From Marivirga arenosa (GTDB taxonomy: Bacteria; Bacteroidota; Bacteroidia; Cytophagales; Cyclobacteriaceae), in contig NZ_CP129970.2 of the NCBI RefSeq assembly GCF_030503895.2, positions 622,001 through 686,000 on the forward strand: a stretch of 64,000 bases of DNA, written 5' to 3'. The first letter of the stretch is position 1. Every line of letters begins with the position of its first letter. Under the pieces are notes generated by a model that saw only the letters and a program-made list of their open reading frames with translations, did not search any database and had not been told where the DNA came from. Shown here piece after piece: positions 48,236 to 55,734 of the stretch. The translations under genes were made by a program, and so were the position numbers.

Positions 48236-48295
48236 TCATCCGGGTTCAGATGTTATTAAGTGCCACCACCATGCTGAATTGAATTTATTAATCAT
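48236..48295 (-). CDS. trp leader peptide 2 (three Trp codons)
   Basis: A 19-residue open frame, MINKFNSAWWWHLITSEPG, with three consecutive TGG codons at 48271-48263. Its last codons and stop (CCC GGA TGA) contain the CCGGATG strand of the possible antiterminator. A ribosome stalled at the Trp codons leaves this strand free; one that reaches the stop covers it. It starts about 20 bases after the U-tract of attenuator 1, so it is made only when that terminator is read through. Confidence 0.85.
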   Translation of the reverse strand: MINKFNSAWWWHLITSEPG

Positions 48296-48314
48296 CTTTT
48301 TTTAATTTTTGGTC

Positions 48315-48342
48315 AAAAAAAAACCTCGCGACAGCGAGGTTT
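48315..48342 (-). terminator. trp attenuator 1: terminator hairpin
   Basis: On the minus strand AAACCTCGC-TGTC-GCGAGGTTT followed by a U-run. GCTGTC within it (48335-48330) is complementary to GACAGC (48368-48363), which lies just after the stop of leader peptide 1. Confidence 0.9.
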
Positions 48343-48370
48343 AAATATTTATATATACCAGTGCTGTCTT

Positions 48371-48421
48371 CTAAATTTTAGAAGTCCACCACCAACTGAT
48401 ATTTGTATTTCTTTTTTGCAT
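48371..48421 (-). CDS. trp leader peptide 1 (three Trp codons)
   Basis: A 16-residue open frame, MQKRNTNISWWWTSKI, with three consecutive TGG codons at 48394-48386. The codons after them lie in a hairpin CTTCTAAA-A-TTTAGAAG (48384-48368). GACAGC, which can pair with the terminator 1 loop side, follows three bases after the stop codon TAG. The ATG is six bases from the end of the -7 element, so the mRNA may begin at or next to the start codon. A GTG at 48430 is a possible alternative start. Confidence 0.85.
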   Translation of the reverse strand: MQKRNTNISWWWTSKI

Positions 48422-48426
48422 TTCCA

Positions 48427-48458
48427 CAAATGTATGTGCGAAACTGATATAAGCAAAA
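48427..48458 (-). promoter_or_regulatory. Promoter of the trp operon
   Basis: On the minus strand TTTTG (48458-48454), 19 bases, then TACATTTG (48434-48427): close to the full Bacteroidota consensus. It abuts the stop codon of the THX gene. Confidence 0.75.
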
Positions 48459-48683
48459 TTATTTGTCAGATTTTTCAGTTTTTTTCTTTGCAGTGGTTTT
48501 TTTAGCGGTTGAAGCTTTCTTAGTTGAGGCTGTTTTTTTTGCTGGCTCTGCTTTCTTTTTAGCTTTTGGCTTTTCCTTAGTTGCAGTTTCCGGACCAGAA
48601 GAAGCGCTTGGTCTTGGTCGGGTATTACCAAATGTTCCTCTCCAAATTTTTCCTTTTTTAGATTTTCTGTCTCCTTTTCCCAT
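48459..48683 (-). CDS. Small ribosomal protein THX with Lys/Ala-rich tail
   Basis: A 74-residue protein. The first 25 residues, MGKGDRKSKKGKIWRGTFGN then TRPRP, match THX (bS31), a small basic protein sitting in the 30S head. Thermus THX is about 26 residues long; here a further 48 residues rich in Lys, Ala and Thr follow (PAKKTASTKKAST-like repeats), resembling histone-like tails and typical of Bacteroidota versions. It lies directly upstream of the trp promoter on the same strand, without a terminator between. Confidence 0.85.
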   Translation of the reverse strand: MGKGDRKSKKGKIWRGTFGNTRPRPSASSGPETATKEKPKAKKKAEPAKKTASTKKASTAKKTTAKKKTEKSDK

Positions 48684-48821
48684 AGTTTTTGATTTATGAT
48701 TGTCTTTTTATTATTTTCTAAAATAAGAATAATTAAATTATTTTGGTAATAATTTATAATTCTAGTTTCCCAATAAGGATTCTTATATTATATTGATGTG
48801 TAAACATGTAAAAACCTCATT

Positions 48822-49793
48822 TTGGCATTATTTCTAAATACGGCTTTTATCATTTTAGGATTTATTCTTTTGATAAAAGGAGCTGATTTTATGGTCAGCG
48901 GTGCATCATCCTTCGCAAAAAAATTTAATGTCTCTGAAATCGCTATTGGATTAACTATTGTAGCAATGGGAACTTCAGCGCCCGAATTAGTGGTGAATTT
49001 GGTTTCAGGTTCTCAGGGATTAGATGATGTAGTATTTGGTAATTTAATCGGGAGCAACATCTTTAATTTATTCCTGATTTTAGGTATTGCCGGTACAATC
49101 CGGCCCTTAATCGTTCAATCCGAGACGGTTTGGAAAGAAATACCTTTTAGTATGGGAGTGGTGATCTTGCTCTTCATATTGGTAAATGATCAATTCTTTT
49201 TCGGTCAAGAATTTAATTCCGCAGGCTATATCGATGGTTTTATTTTATTACTCCTCTTTGTCAGCTTCATTTATTACGTTTTCTATAATGTAAAAAATAA
49301 TAACCATATTTTAGACATGCCTGATGAAACCAAAATTTATAATCATTGGGTGACTTTATTAATGATTTTAGGGGGGATAACAGGATTGGTATTAGGAGGG
49401 AAATTAGTTGTAGATAATGCAGTTGATATAGCCCGAAGCTTTGAATTAAGTGAAAAACTGATTGGTTTAACCATTTTGGCTGCGGGTACTTCTTTACCTG
49501 AATTAGCAACCAGTGCTGTGGCGGCTTATCGAAACAGAGCAGATATCGCAATTGGAAATGTAATTGGCTCAAACATCTTTAATTTAACCTTTATATTAGG
49601 GATTAACTCTATAGTGAAGCCCTTAAATTATAACACTCAATTGAATCTAGATTTTTACGTATTAATTGGTGGTTCCACATTGCTTTTCATCTTCATGTTT
49701 ACTCTGAAAAATAAAAAATTAGATCGATGGGAAGCTATTCTATTTTTGATAAGCTTTTTCGCTTATATGACCTATATTTTCATTAGGAAATAA
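48822..49793 (+). CDS. CaCA-family Na+/Ca2+ antiporter (YrbG-like)
   Basis: A 323-residue membrane protein of about ten helices. The two inverted alpha repeats are clear: VAMGTSAPELVVNLVSG with GNLIGSNIFNLFLILG, and AAGTSLPELATSAVAAYRN with GNVIGSNIFNLTFILG. The conserved GTSxPE glutamates are the cation-binding residues. It probably exchanges Ca2+ against Na+ or H+. The start is TTG at 48822; no in-frame ATG is available before the first helix. Stands between the divergent THX-trp unit and a hydrolase gene. Confidence 0.92.
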   Translation: MALFLNTAFIILGFILLIKGADFMVSGASSFAKKFNVSEIAIGLTIVAMGTSAPELVVNLVSGSQGLDDVVFGNLIGSNIFNLFLILGIAGTIRPLIVQSETVWKEIPFSMGVVILLFILVNDQFFFGQEFNSAGYIDGFILLLLFVSFIYYVFYNVKNNNHILDMPDETKIYNHWVTLLMILGGITGLVLGGKLVVDNAVDIARSFELSEKLIGLTILAAGTSLPELATSAVAAYRNRADIAIGNVIGSNIFNLTFILGINSIVKPLNYNTQLNLDFYVLIGGSTLLFIFMFTLKNKKLDRWEAILFLISFFAYMTYIFIRK

Positions 49794-49839
49794 GCTATTA
49801 GCTGAGTTAATTATCAATAAATGTCATAATTTATTATGC

Positions 49840-50766
49840 ATGCCTACTATTTTTTATATAATTTCAGGCATGCAATCAGAAAGTCTATTCATTAACAAAG
49901 AGCACTATAAGCTTCACCTCAAAAGATTCTGGAAACAGGAAAATGCCCCCTCTATATTGTTAATCCATGGCAGCATAGAAGATGGCAAAATATTCTATTC
50001 CAAATCAGGAAAAGGGTTGGCTCCTTTTCTAGCAGCAAATGGTTTTGATGTTTTCGTAGCTGATCTCAGAGGAAGAGGAAAAAGTACGCCTCATCCAAGT
50101 GCCAACCATAATTTTGGTCATGCATCTGCTTTTGAGGAAGACATACCTGATTTCATTGAAGAAATTAATAGAACAAAAGGACAGGGTCCCCATCATTTAA
50201 TTTCGCATAGTTGGGGTGGAGTTCATCTTATGGCTTATTTGGCAAAAAATGATTTAGAAGATCTTAAATCATTAGTCTTCTTTGGTAGTAAAAGAGATAT
50301 ACGAGTGAAAAGTCTGAAAAAATGGTGGACCGTAAACGTAATTTGGTTTGGCTTTTGCACATTCCTTGCCAAAACAAAAGGTTATTTACCAGCTAGAAAA
50401 TACAAAATAGGAAGTGCTGATGAAGCAAAGGACTATTTCTTGGAAGTGAACAAATGGGTTCGTTCTAAAGATTGGAAAGATCATCGAGATGGTTTTGATT
50501 ATGCAGCTGCACTACAAAGCAAAAACATTCCCCCTATTTTATCCATAACAGGTTCAAGTGATACTGAAATTGGTCATCCGGTGGACTGCAAGCGACTATT
50601 AAAAGAAATCGGAGATCAAGAGAACTTTGTTTTCAAAGTAATTGGCAAAAAGCAGGGATATCAACACGATTATGATCACATCAATTTACTAACACATAAA
50701 GATGCTAAAAATGATCATTTTAAAGAGGTTTTGGAATGGTTGAAAAACCCGAAAATAAAATCTTAA
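49840..50766 (+). CDS. Alpha/beta hydrolase
   Basis: A 308-residue protein, or 298 from the internal ATG 49870. SILLIHGSIEDGK is the oxyanion-hole strand, VFVADLRGRGKST follows, the nucleophile elbow is HLISHSWGGVH, a late Asp lies in ITGSSDTEIGH and the catalytic His in HDYDHINLL. Cytoplasmic. Substrate unknown. It is 46 bases after the antiporter gene and on the same strand, and convergent with the secreted hydrolase at 50794. Confidence 0.82.
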   Translation: MPTIFYIISGMQSESLFINKEHYKLHLKRFWKQENAPSILLIHGSIEDGKIFYSKSGKGLAPFLAANGFDVFVADLRGRGKSTPHPSANHNFGHASAFEEDIPDFIEEINRTKGQGPHHLISHSWGGVHLMAYLAKNDLEDLKSLVFFGSKRDIRVKSLKKWWTVNVIWFGFCTFLAKTKGYLPARKYKIGSADEAKDYFLEVNKWVRSKDWKDHRDGFDYAAALQSKNIPPILSITGSSDTEIGHPVDCKRLLKEIGDQENFVFKVIGKKQGYQHDYDHINLLTHKDAKNDHFKEVLEWLKNPKIKS

Positions 50767-50793
50767 GGGACAGATTTTATTTTCGAATATTCA

Positions 50794-51873
50794 TTATTGG
50801 GTTCTCTCATTTATCCATTCAGTAATGATGTCTAAAGCTAGTGGAGAAAATGTTTGTTCTATTGAGGCATACTCATTGGGCAAACCTGTCTCACTTTCTT
50901 GAAATAGGTGATTTAAGCCTTCTAACTCTTGGGTTTGGTAATCTTTATTAGCTCCTGCTTCTAAAGCCTTTTTTATTGCTGCTAAATTCTCTTTGGAAGG
51001 TACTTGAAGATCATTTGCTCCATTTAAAGCTAAAACAGGACATTTTACCTTTTCAAGGATTTCTTCAGGATCAAATTTTACAAAATCTGAAAACCAGGGC
51101 ATTGTCATTTGCTTTGCAATTGCTTCTACTTGCTTTTCAGGAATCATCCCTCCAAATTTATCCGTGAAATATTTTTTTAACTCTATTTGTATCTCTTCCG
51201 GCTCAGCAGCTAAATTTAATATAATATCGTAAGCTCCTTTCATATTATCCTGAGCCTGCAGCACCGCTGCTTCCGGCACTCCCATTTTTCGTTCAATGGT
51301 CGCTTTTTGTAAAAGCATTAATTCATCTCCCCTGATACCAGAGCCTGCTAATAATACAATAAATGCGACATCTTTTTCTCTTTCGGTTGCTACAATTGGC
51401 GCTATATTTCCTCCTAAACTATGCCCTATCAATCCAATTTGTTTCCTGTTAATCTTTTTATGGCCTTTCAGAAAGTCTAAAGCACTTTTAGTATCCGCTA
51501 CAAAATCATTAAGTCCACTTTCATTATAATTTCCTCCTGATTCGGCTGTTCCTCTATCATCTACTCGAAGCACGGCTATACCATTTTTGGTCAAATGATC
51601 CGCTATGACTAAAAAGGGCTTGTGATTCATAATTTCTGAATTTCTGTCCTGAGGACCACTTCCGCTAATCAAAATCACAGCAGGGAACTTGGAACCCTTG
51701 GCCGGATAGGTCAAGGTGCCGGCTAAAGAGATACCCTCTGTTTCATTCTTGAAAGTCACTTCTTCTATAGTGTAGCCGAAGGGTGGTTTAGGTTCTTGAG
51801 GTCGATTTACTTGACTATACGCCTCTATGCTGACGAATAATGCCGAAACTAAGAATATGAAATATTTTTTCAT
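50794..51873 (-). CDS. Exported alpha/beta hydrolase (dienelactone-hydrolase/serine-aminopeptidase type)
   Basis: A 359-residue protein with a signal peptide (1-20, ending EAYSQ). VILISGSGPQDRN forms the oxyanion region, VLRVDDRGTAESGG follows and the nucleophile elbow is IGLIGHSLGGNIAP. ALNGANDLQVP and LEGLNHLFQ hold the late Asp and the catalytic His. The pattern is that of the large alpha/beta hydrolase group often named after YqkD or BAAT-like esterases. It is the third gene of sdpR-sdpI-hydrolase, its start overlapping sdpI by ATGA, so it is translationally coupled. Confidence 0.85.
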   Translation of the reverse strand: MKKYFIFLVSALFVSIEAYSQVNRPQEPKPPFGYTIEEVTFKNETEGISLAGTLTYPAKGSKFPAVILISGSGPQDRNSEIMNHKPFLVIADHLTKNGIAVLRVDDRGTAESGGNYNESGLNDFVADTKSALDFLKGHKKINRKQIGLIGHSLGGNIAPIVATEREKDVAFIVLLAGSGIRGDELMLLQKATIERKMGVPEAAVLQAQDNMKGAYDIILNLAAEPEEIQIELKKYFTDKFGGMIPEKQVEAIAKQMTMPWFSDFVKFDPEEILEKVKCPVLALNGANDLQVPSKENLAAIKKALEAGANKDYQTQELEGLNHLFQESETGLPNEYASIEQTFSPLALDIITEWINERTQ

Positions 51874-52520
51874 TTTAATTGATTTTTAAATTTTTGGAAA
51901 GTCATATAAGAATAAATGATGGGCACCAGGCTAATGACCGCAGTGATTGAAATAAGCACCATAAAATTGATTTGCTTATCAAAAATCAAACTGGACAACA
52001 CTACAGCAATGCCTCCTATAAACCATAATATACCTGCCAGTTTATGGGTGGCTTTCCATACCTCTTCACTTTCGAGTGTCCATGGAGTTCTAATTCCAAT
52101 AAAATAATTTGCTTTGATCGTTTTGAAGTAGTTTCCTAAAATGAGATACAATACTCCCACTAGTAAAACTATATAGTTAGGATTGGCAACAGACTGATTG
52201 TTGGCAGAATAAATAATAAAAATAGTTATGGCCGAAATAAAAGTGATTAACATAAATCGGATGTTATCATATTTATTCCCCATTTGATGAAGTTTATTCT
52301 TGGGGTCAATTTTCGGAACAATTAAGAGTAATACATAAACCAAAACTGGGAGTACAAAAACTGCTAAAATTAATTCAGTTTTCTCACCAAAACGGTCTAC
52401 CTCTCCTTGCAAATTCCAGTGTAGTGGAACTTTATTTGGTAAATCATTCCAAACGTAAGCCAAATAGACAAAAGGCAATAATACAATCGCAATCAGGGGT
52501 AGTTCTTTTTTTAGCTTCAT
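51870..52520 (-). CDS. SdpI-family membrane protein (DUF1648 + SdpI)
   Basis: A 216-residue membrane protein of six helices. The first part is a DUF1648 domain (IVLLPFVYLAYVWNDLPNKVPLHWN, GEVDRFG); the C-terminal part is SdpI (LILGNYFKTIKANYFIGIRTPWTLESEEVWKATHKLAG). In Bacillus SdpI confers immunity to the SDP toxin and signals to the repressor SdpR. Here an ArsR-type gene is three bases upstream, giving the same pair. No toxin gene is seen, so immunity is not implied; a stress-sensing membrane role is likely. Confidence 0.88.
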   Translation of the reverse strand: MKLKKELPLIAIVLLPFVYLAYVWNDLPNKVPLHWNLQGEVDRFGEKTELILAVFVLPVLVYVLLLIVPKIDPKNKLHQMGNKYDNIRFMLITFISAITIFIIYSANNQSVANPNYIVLLVGVLYLILGNYFKTIKANYFIGIRTPWTLESEEVWKATHKLAGILWFIGGIAVVLSSLIFDKQINFMVLISITAVISLVPIIYSYMTFQKFKNQLK

Positions 52521-52523
52521 ATT

Positions 52524-52778
52524 TCATTTTTTTAAGGTCATAATCCAGTTCAATAAATCTTCCAGTATGGTGGTATTCAGTGAATACACCACAAACTGGC
52601 CTTTCTTTTCACTGCTAATTAAATCGGCCCTTTTGAGAATATCCAGATGATGGGAAATACTAGGTTTGCTCATATTGAATTTATCCGCAATCTGTCCTGC
52701 ATTCAAATCCTGATCTTTCAGTAGTTCAATGATTTCCCGTCTGGTTTCATCATTCAGGGCTTTAAAGATTGAATTCAT
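52524..52778 (-). CDS. ArsR-family autorepressor (SdpR-like)
   Basis: An 84-residue winged-helix repressor. NSIFKALNDETRREIIELLK and the recognition helix KFNMSKPSISHHLDILKRADL are typical ArsR/SdpR sequences, with no metal-binding cysteines. It heads the sdpR-sdpI-hydrolase operon. A perfect 20-bp palindrome lies 11 bases upstream and is the likely operator. Confidence 0.88.
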   Translation of the reverse strand: MNSIFKALNDETRREIIELLKDQDLNAGQIADKFNMSKPSISHHLDILKRADLISSEKKGQFVVYSLNTTILEDLLNWIMTLKK

Positions 52779-52788
52779 TTATTTAGTT

Positions 52789-52808
52789 ATTTAGATAAAT
52801 ATCTAAAT
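52789..52808. promoter_or_regulatory. Perfect palindrome, likely SdpR operator
   Basis: ATTTAGAT-AAAT-ATCTAAAT, 11 bases before the sdpR start codon. Position and symmetry fit autoregulation. Confidence 0.65.
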
Positions 52809-52874
52809 ATTATATTAGAAATCAAAATACCTCATCTGAATCGCATAAAAGCTATTATGAAATGAATTTGCGCA

Positions 52875-53921
52875 CTATTGCCCGTAGAGATATTCTGCAG
52901 CCGCTTCACTCATCGCTTTATAATCATGTCCTGTTCCGCGAACAATATGGGTGGTCCAATTGTAGGCTAAGTTCATTTCAGATGCTATTCTATGGGTTTC
53001 TTTATAAAAATATAGCCCTCTTGAAAAGCGACCTAAACCTTGCTGATCCACTTCGGGAGACCTTCTTAACTCTCCACGAGTTTCAGAAGCATTATCTAAT
53101 TCACCTAGGAAGAGCACCAGCTTTGAACTAAAGTCTAAGCGACTAACGGATTCTCGAATATTTCTGAGTCCTAAGGGAAAAATATCATCAGAAGTAGGAA
53201 GGGTATACCAGCCGGAATTAGCTGCTAAAATCCGGTTGGCCTTATTTTGAGGATGAAAAATGGCCATTCTGTGTAAAATTTGCCCACCCGCGGAATGCCC
53301 AAAGATGTCATAGTGTTCCGTACGGAATGCCAATTGCTGCTTTGCTAATTCAAAAAGGCGATCAAAATCCTGATACAGCCAACTTTCAGGGTCTTGATTT
53401 ACGGTAAAACTATCGATAGCGCTACGCTCTTCATTTAAGACCACATCCGAAAGCATGCCCGCTAAATTATAATTCCAAAAATCAGGATAGTATTCCTCTG
53501 AATACTCAAGACTTAATACTAATAAATTATAGCTTTCTGCTTTTTCAATCCAGGCATCTCGGTAATCGGCTCCATTTCGGCCTGCACCGGGCACTACTAT
53601 GATAACTTGAGAATCTTCCTCAAATCCTTTGGCTTTATAATAATGAACTATGATTTGCCGGTCTTGGTGGTAGCCCCCATCAATTAAAAAAGCTCCTTTT
53701 ACACTTTTAATTTTCACCTCATTGAGCACTAAGTTCTGAAGTGACTCTAGCTCCGATTTCTTGATCAGCTTCATATTACAGTGGGGACAATCGCCTGCTT
53801 TGGCAAAGCTCAATTGATCACATTCTAAATTACAGGGAGTACATACATATTCTTCTTGCGGACTTTGACATGCAGAAAAAAAGATAAGAATACTTATTAA
53901 ATACAAAAGTCGATAGTTCAT
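52875..53921 (-). CDS. Lipoprotein fusing a cysteine-rich metal-binding-like motif to an alpha/beta hydrolase
   Basis: A 348-residue lipoprotein (lipobox FFSAC, C18). Residues 27-48 hold five cysteines (C27, C30, C34, C45, C48) in CTPCNLEC, then KAGDCPHCNMKLI, which resembles the heavy-metal-binding zinc-ribbon-like domain of Bacteroidota (YxCPMH...PGxCPxCGMxL). The rest is an alpha/beta hydrolase: VVPGAGRNGADYRD is the oxyanion segment, FGHSAGGQILHRM the nucleophile elbow and GTGHDYKAM the catalytic His. The hydrolase part resembles polyhydroxyalkanoate-depolymerase-like lipoproteins. Substrate unknown. The metal motif at the lipid-anchored N-terminus is unusual. Confidence 0.78.
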   Translation of the reverse strand: MNYRLLYLISILIFFSACQSPQEEYVCTPCNLECDQLSFAKAGDCPHCNMKLIKKSELESLQNLVLNEVKIKSVKGAFLIDGGYHQDRQIIVHYYKAKGFEEDSQVIIVVPGAGRNGADYRDAWIEKAESYNLLVLSLEYSEEYYPDFWNYNLAGMLSDVVLNEERSAIDSFTVNQDPESWLYQDFDRLFELAKQQLAFRTEHYDIFGHSAGGQILHRMAIFHPQNKANRILAANSGWYTLPTSDDIFPLGLRNIRESVSRLDFSSKLVLFLGELDNASETRGELRRSPEVDQQGLGRFSRGLYFYKETHRIASEMNLAYNWTTHIVRGTGHDYKAMSEAAAEYLYGQ

Positions 53922-54215
53922 CCCGAAAGATATTAACTTCTATTCAAAAGTTATTAGATTTTGATATCAGAGAGCCAAAGAAGATGCAATCTTTATTTTC
54001 ACGATTAACTAATGTAATGAAGTTTGCATTGAGTTCGGATAATTTTATTAGTTAAATATTAAGATAATAAGTTAAAAAATACTAAGCCTGTATCTTCATT
54101 TAATAAACACAGATAGCTAAACCCAATAGATCTGAAAAGAAATAATTGCCCTTCTTAAACAAATTCATACATCCGTAGTTTCTTATGAATATTTTAAACC
54201 AAACCCTTAAAAGTT

Positions 54216-54800
54216 ATGATCAAATTAAATTTTATTTTATTGATGTTTGCTAACATTTTTTTGTTTGCTAACTCAAACGGCAATGCCAGTGGAAAAAATT
54301 ATTCTGAAAAAGATACTGACTGGAACAACTGTTACTTAACGCCACAAATTGTGCCCGGTGGTAATTGCTATGGAAGTGGTTCTGCCGGCCAGGCGGTTAG
54401 TGGTACACGATACACAGTTGCAGTTACAGCAGGATATAATGGAGCAGTAAATTACAATCGAACTATTGAATTAATGCTAAGCAAAGGTAGTACCATAATC
54501 GATGCTGCTTATGTCACCATTCCAGCGGGAGCAACCGTATCAAATAATCAAGACGTATTTCAAATTGCGAGTGAACGATATGGTGATGTAACCATTACAA
54601 TTGCTAATGTTAACGGTTCGAGTTCATCTGCTTGCTCATGGCGATCTACTACAAATAATGTTAGAAATTGCTATCATGATGATGGGAATTACTCTGGAGG
54701 TGGTCTTCCAGGAAGAGACCCAGAAATTCCGATAGAGCCAAATGATCCGACAGATCCAGAAGAGCCTTGTATAAAAGATGCTAATGGTAACTGCATTTAA
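54216..54800 (+). CDS. Hypothetical secreted protein with Pro/Glu-rich tail
   Basis: A 194-residue protein with signal peptide (MIKLNFILLMFANIFLFAN). The mature part contains six cysteines, a beta-rich middle (RTIELMLSKGSTIIDAAYVT) and a tail GGLPGRDPEIPIEPNDPTDP leading to CIKDANGNCI. No family was recognised. The acidic proline tail suggests an extracellular or wall-exposed protein. It has a terminator of its own, and 294 bases without a gene lie upstream, where nothing beyond AT-rich sequence was seen. Confidence 0.6.
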   Translation: MIKLNFILLMFANIFLFANSNGNASGKNYSEKDTDWNNCYLTPQIVPGGNCYGSGSAGQAVSGTRYTVAVTAGYNGAVNYNRTIELMLSKGSTIIDAAYVTIPAGATVSNNQDVFQIASERYGDVTITIANVNGSSSSACSWRSTTNNVRNCYHDDGNYSGGGLPGRDPEIPIEPNDPTDPEEPCIKDANGNCI

Positions 54801-54806
54801 AGTTCT

Positions 54807-54842
54807 TAAGTCAATTTGGGCAACCAGATTGACTTTTTTATT
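54807..54842 (+). terminator. Intrinsic terminator
   Basis: AGTCAAT-TTGGGCAACCAG-ATTGACT followed by six T; an inner TGG/CCA can extend the stem. Confidence 0.85.
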
Positions 54843-54858
54843 TTTCTTCAAAAAACGA

Positions 54859-55293
54859 TTATAGTAGTTTTATGGAATTATTGAAGTTTAATTCTATAAC
54901 ATCTAAATAGCCTAAAAGACCTAAGGTCAGCAATATAATACCCACCACTACCAAAATGCGAGGTAAAATCTCCAATCTAAATACGGAATCGATTCCCACT
55001 TCCTCAGGATTTTCTTGATTATAGATCAATCGAATTTTCTTCCCCTCTTCAAGGGCCGGATATTGTCCGATATCTAGTTCTTGGGTAATCCATTCTTGCT
55101 TTTCGGTTAAAAACCTGACTACTGGAAAATACAAACCCGTTTTATTATTAATACTCCCTTTATAATTATTTTTGAAAACAATACCCTCAGCCTTTTTACC
55201 ATTTCTAATTAACCTAATCCCTTTTTGCCATAGGTGAACTCCAATACCTAAGGGAACAATAGAAAAGAGGGCGATTAGGAGATTGTGGTTCAT
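54859..55293 (-). CDS. DUF3592-type membrane protein
   Basis: A 144-residue protein with an N-terminal helix (8-24) and a C-terminal helix (about 112-132). The soluble part has GKKAEGIVFKN, YFPVVRFLTEKQEWITQ, GQYPALEEGKKIRLIYNQEN and PEEVGIDS, the usual pattern of DUF3592 (GxVv...yyPvv.F.t.dG......G..p....G..v.v.Ynp.nP). Function unknown. It is convergent with the secreted protein at 54216. Confidence 0.7.
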   Translation of the reverse strand: MNHNLLIALFSIVPLGIGVHLWQKGIRLIRNGKKAEGIVFKNNYKGSINNKTGLYFPVVRFLTEKQEWITQELDIGQYPALEEGKKIRLIYNQENPEEVGIDSVFRLEILPRILVVVGIILLTLGLLGYLDVIELNFNNSIKLL

Positions 55294-55734
55294 TTGATTT
55301 AATTTTAAACTACGGAAATGACTCGACTTTTTTACTTTGCAATTTAATGGTTTTTAGAGAAGGTTTATTGGCATTTGAAGGTAGATATTATTTATAGACC
55401 ACCATTTAGAACATGTCGAGAACGGGGACTTTAAATCTTATTTGCATGATAATAAGGATTCAGAGCATAGCTCAAGTGGTTACATTCTTATGCGTACTGC
55501 TTTTCCATCACGCTATATGCTTAGTTGTTTTTTAGTGCGCATATTTACAAAGCAGGAAAATCCGTTATGCGTGAATTAAAAATTTGAAGTACGCATAATT
55601 TTTTTCAGCAAAATCGCCATGCGCATATTATTTTTCAGCAAAAAAAGATGTTAGTATAGAGGCACAAGCGGCACGCATGCGGCAAGCGGGAAAAACAACT
55701 GTAAACATTAGTCTGTAACATACTTATTAAAAGA
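55294..55734. other. 440-base intergenic region with inverted and direct repeats
   Basis: No gene was found. TTATGCGT (55565-55572) and ACGCATAA (55591-55598) form an inverted repeat. A 23-base segment ending TTTTTCAGCAAAA occurs twice, at 55591-55613 and 55621-55643. Further GCGCAT/ATGCGC motifs occur at 55480-55560. This may be decayed mobile DNA. Confidence 0.55.

Noticed and set aside
48371-48631. 86-codon minus-strand frame ending in ISWWWTSKI
   Set aside because: Most of it overlaps THX in another frame and is Lys/Gln-rich artefact. Only the last 16 codons, with their own ATG after the promoter, are taken as leader peptide 1.
51870-52778. Toxin-immunity system of the SDP type
   Set aside because: Only SdpR and SdpI are present; no SdpABC toxin genes lie near.
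55480-55600. Integron attC-like sites (GTTATGC-type ends)
   Set aside because: Short GTTATGCG/ACGCATAA motifs recall cassette ends, but core sites do not match RYYYAAC/GTTRRRY and no integrase is present.
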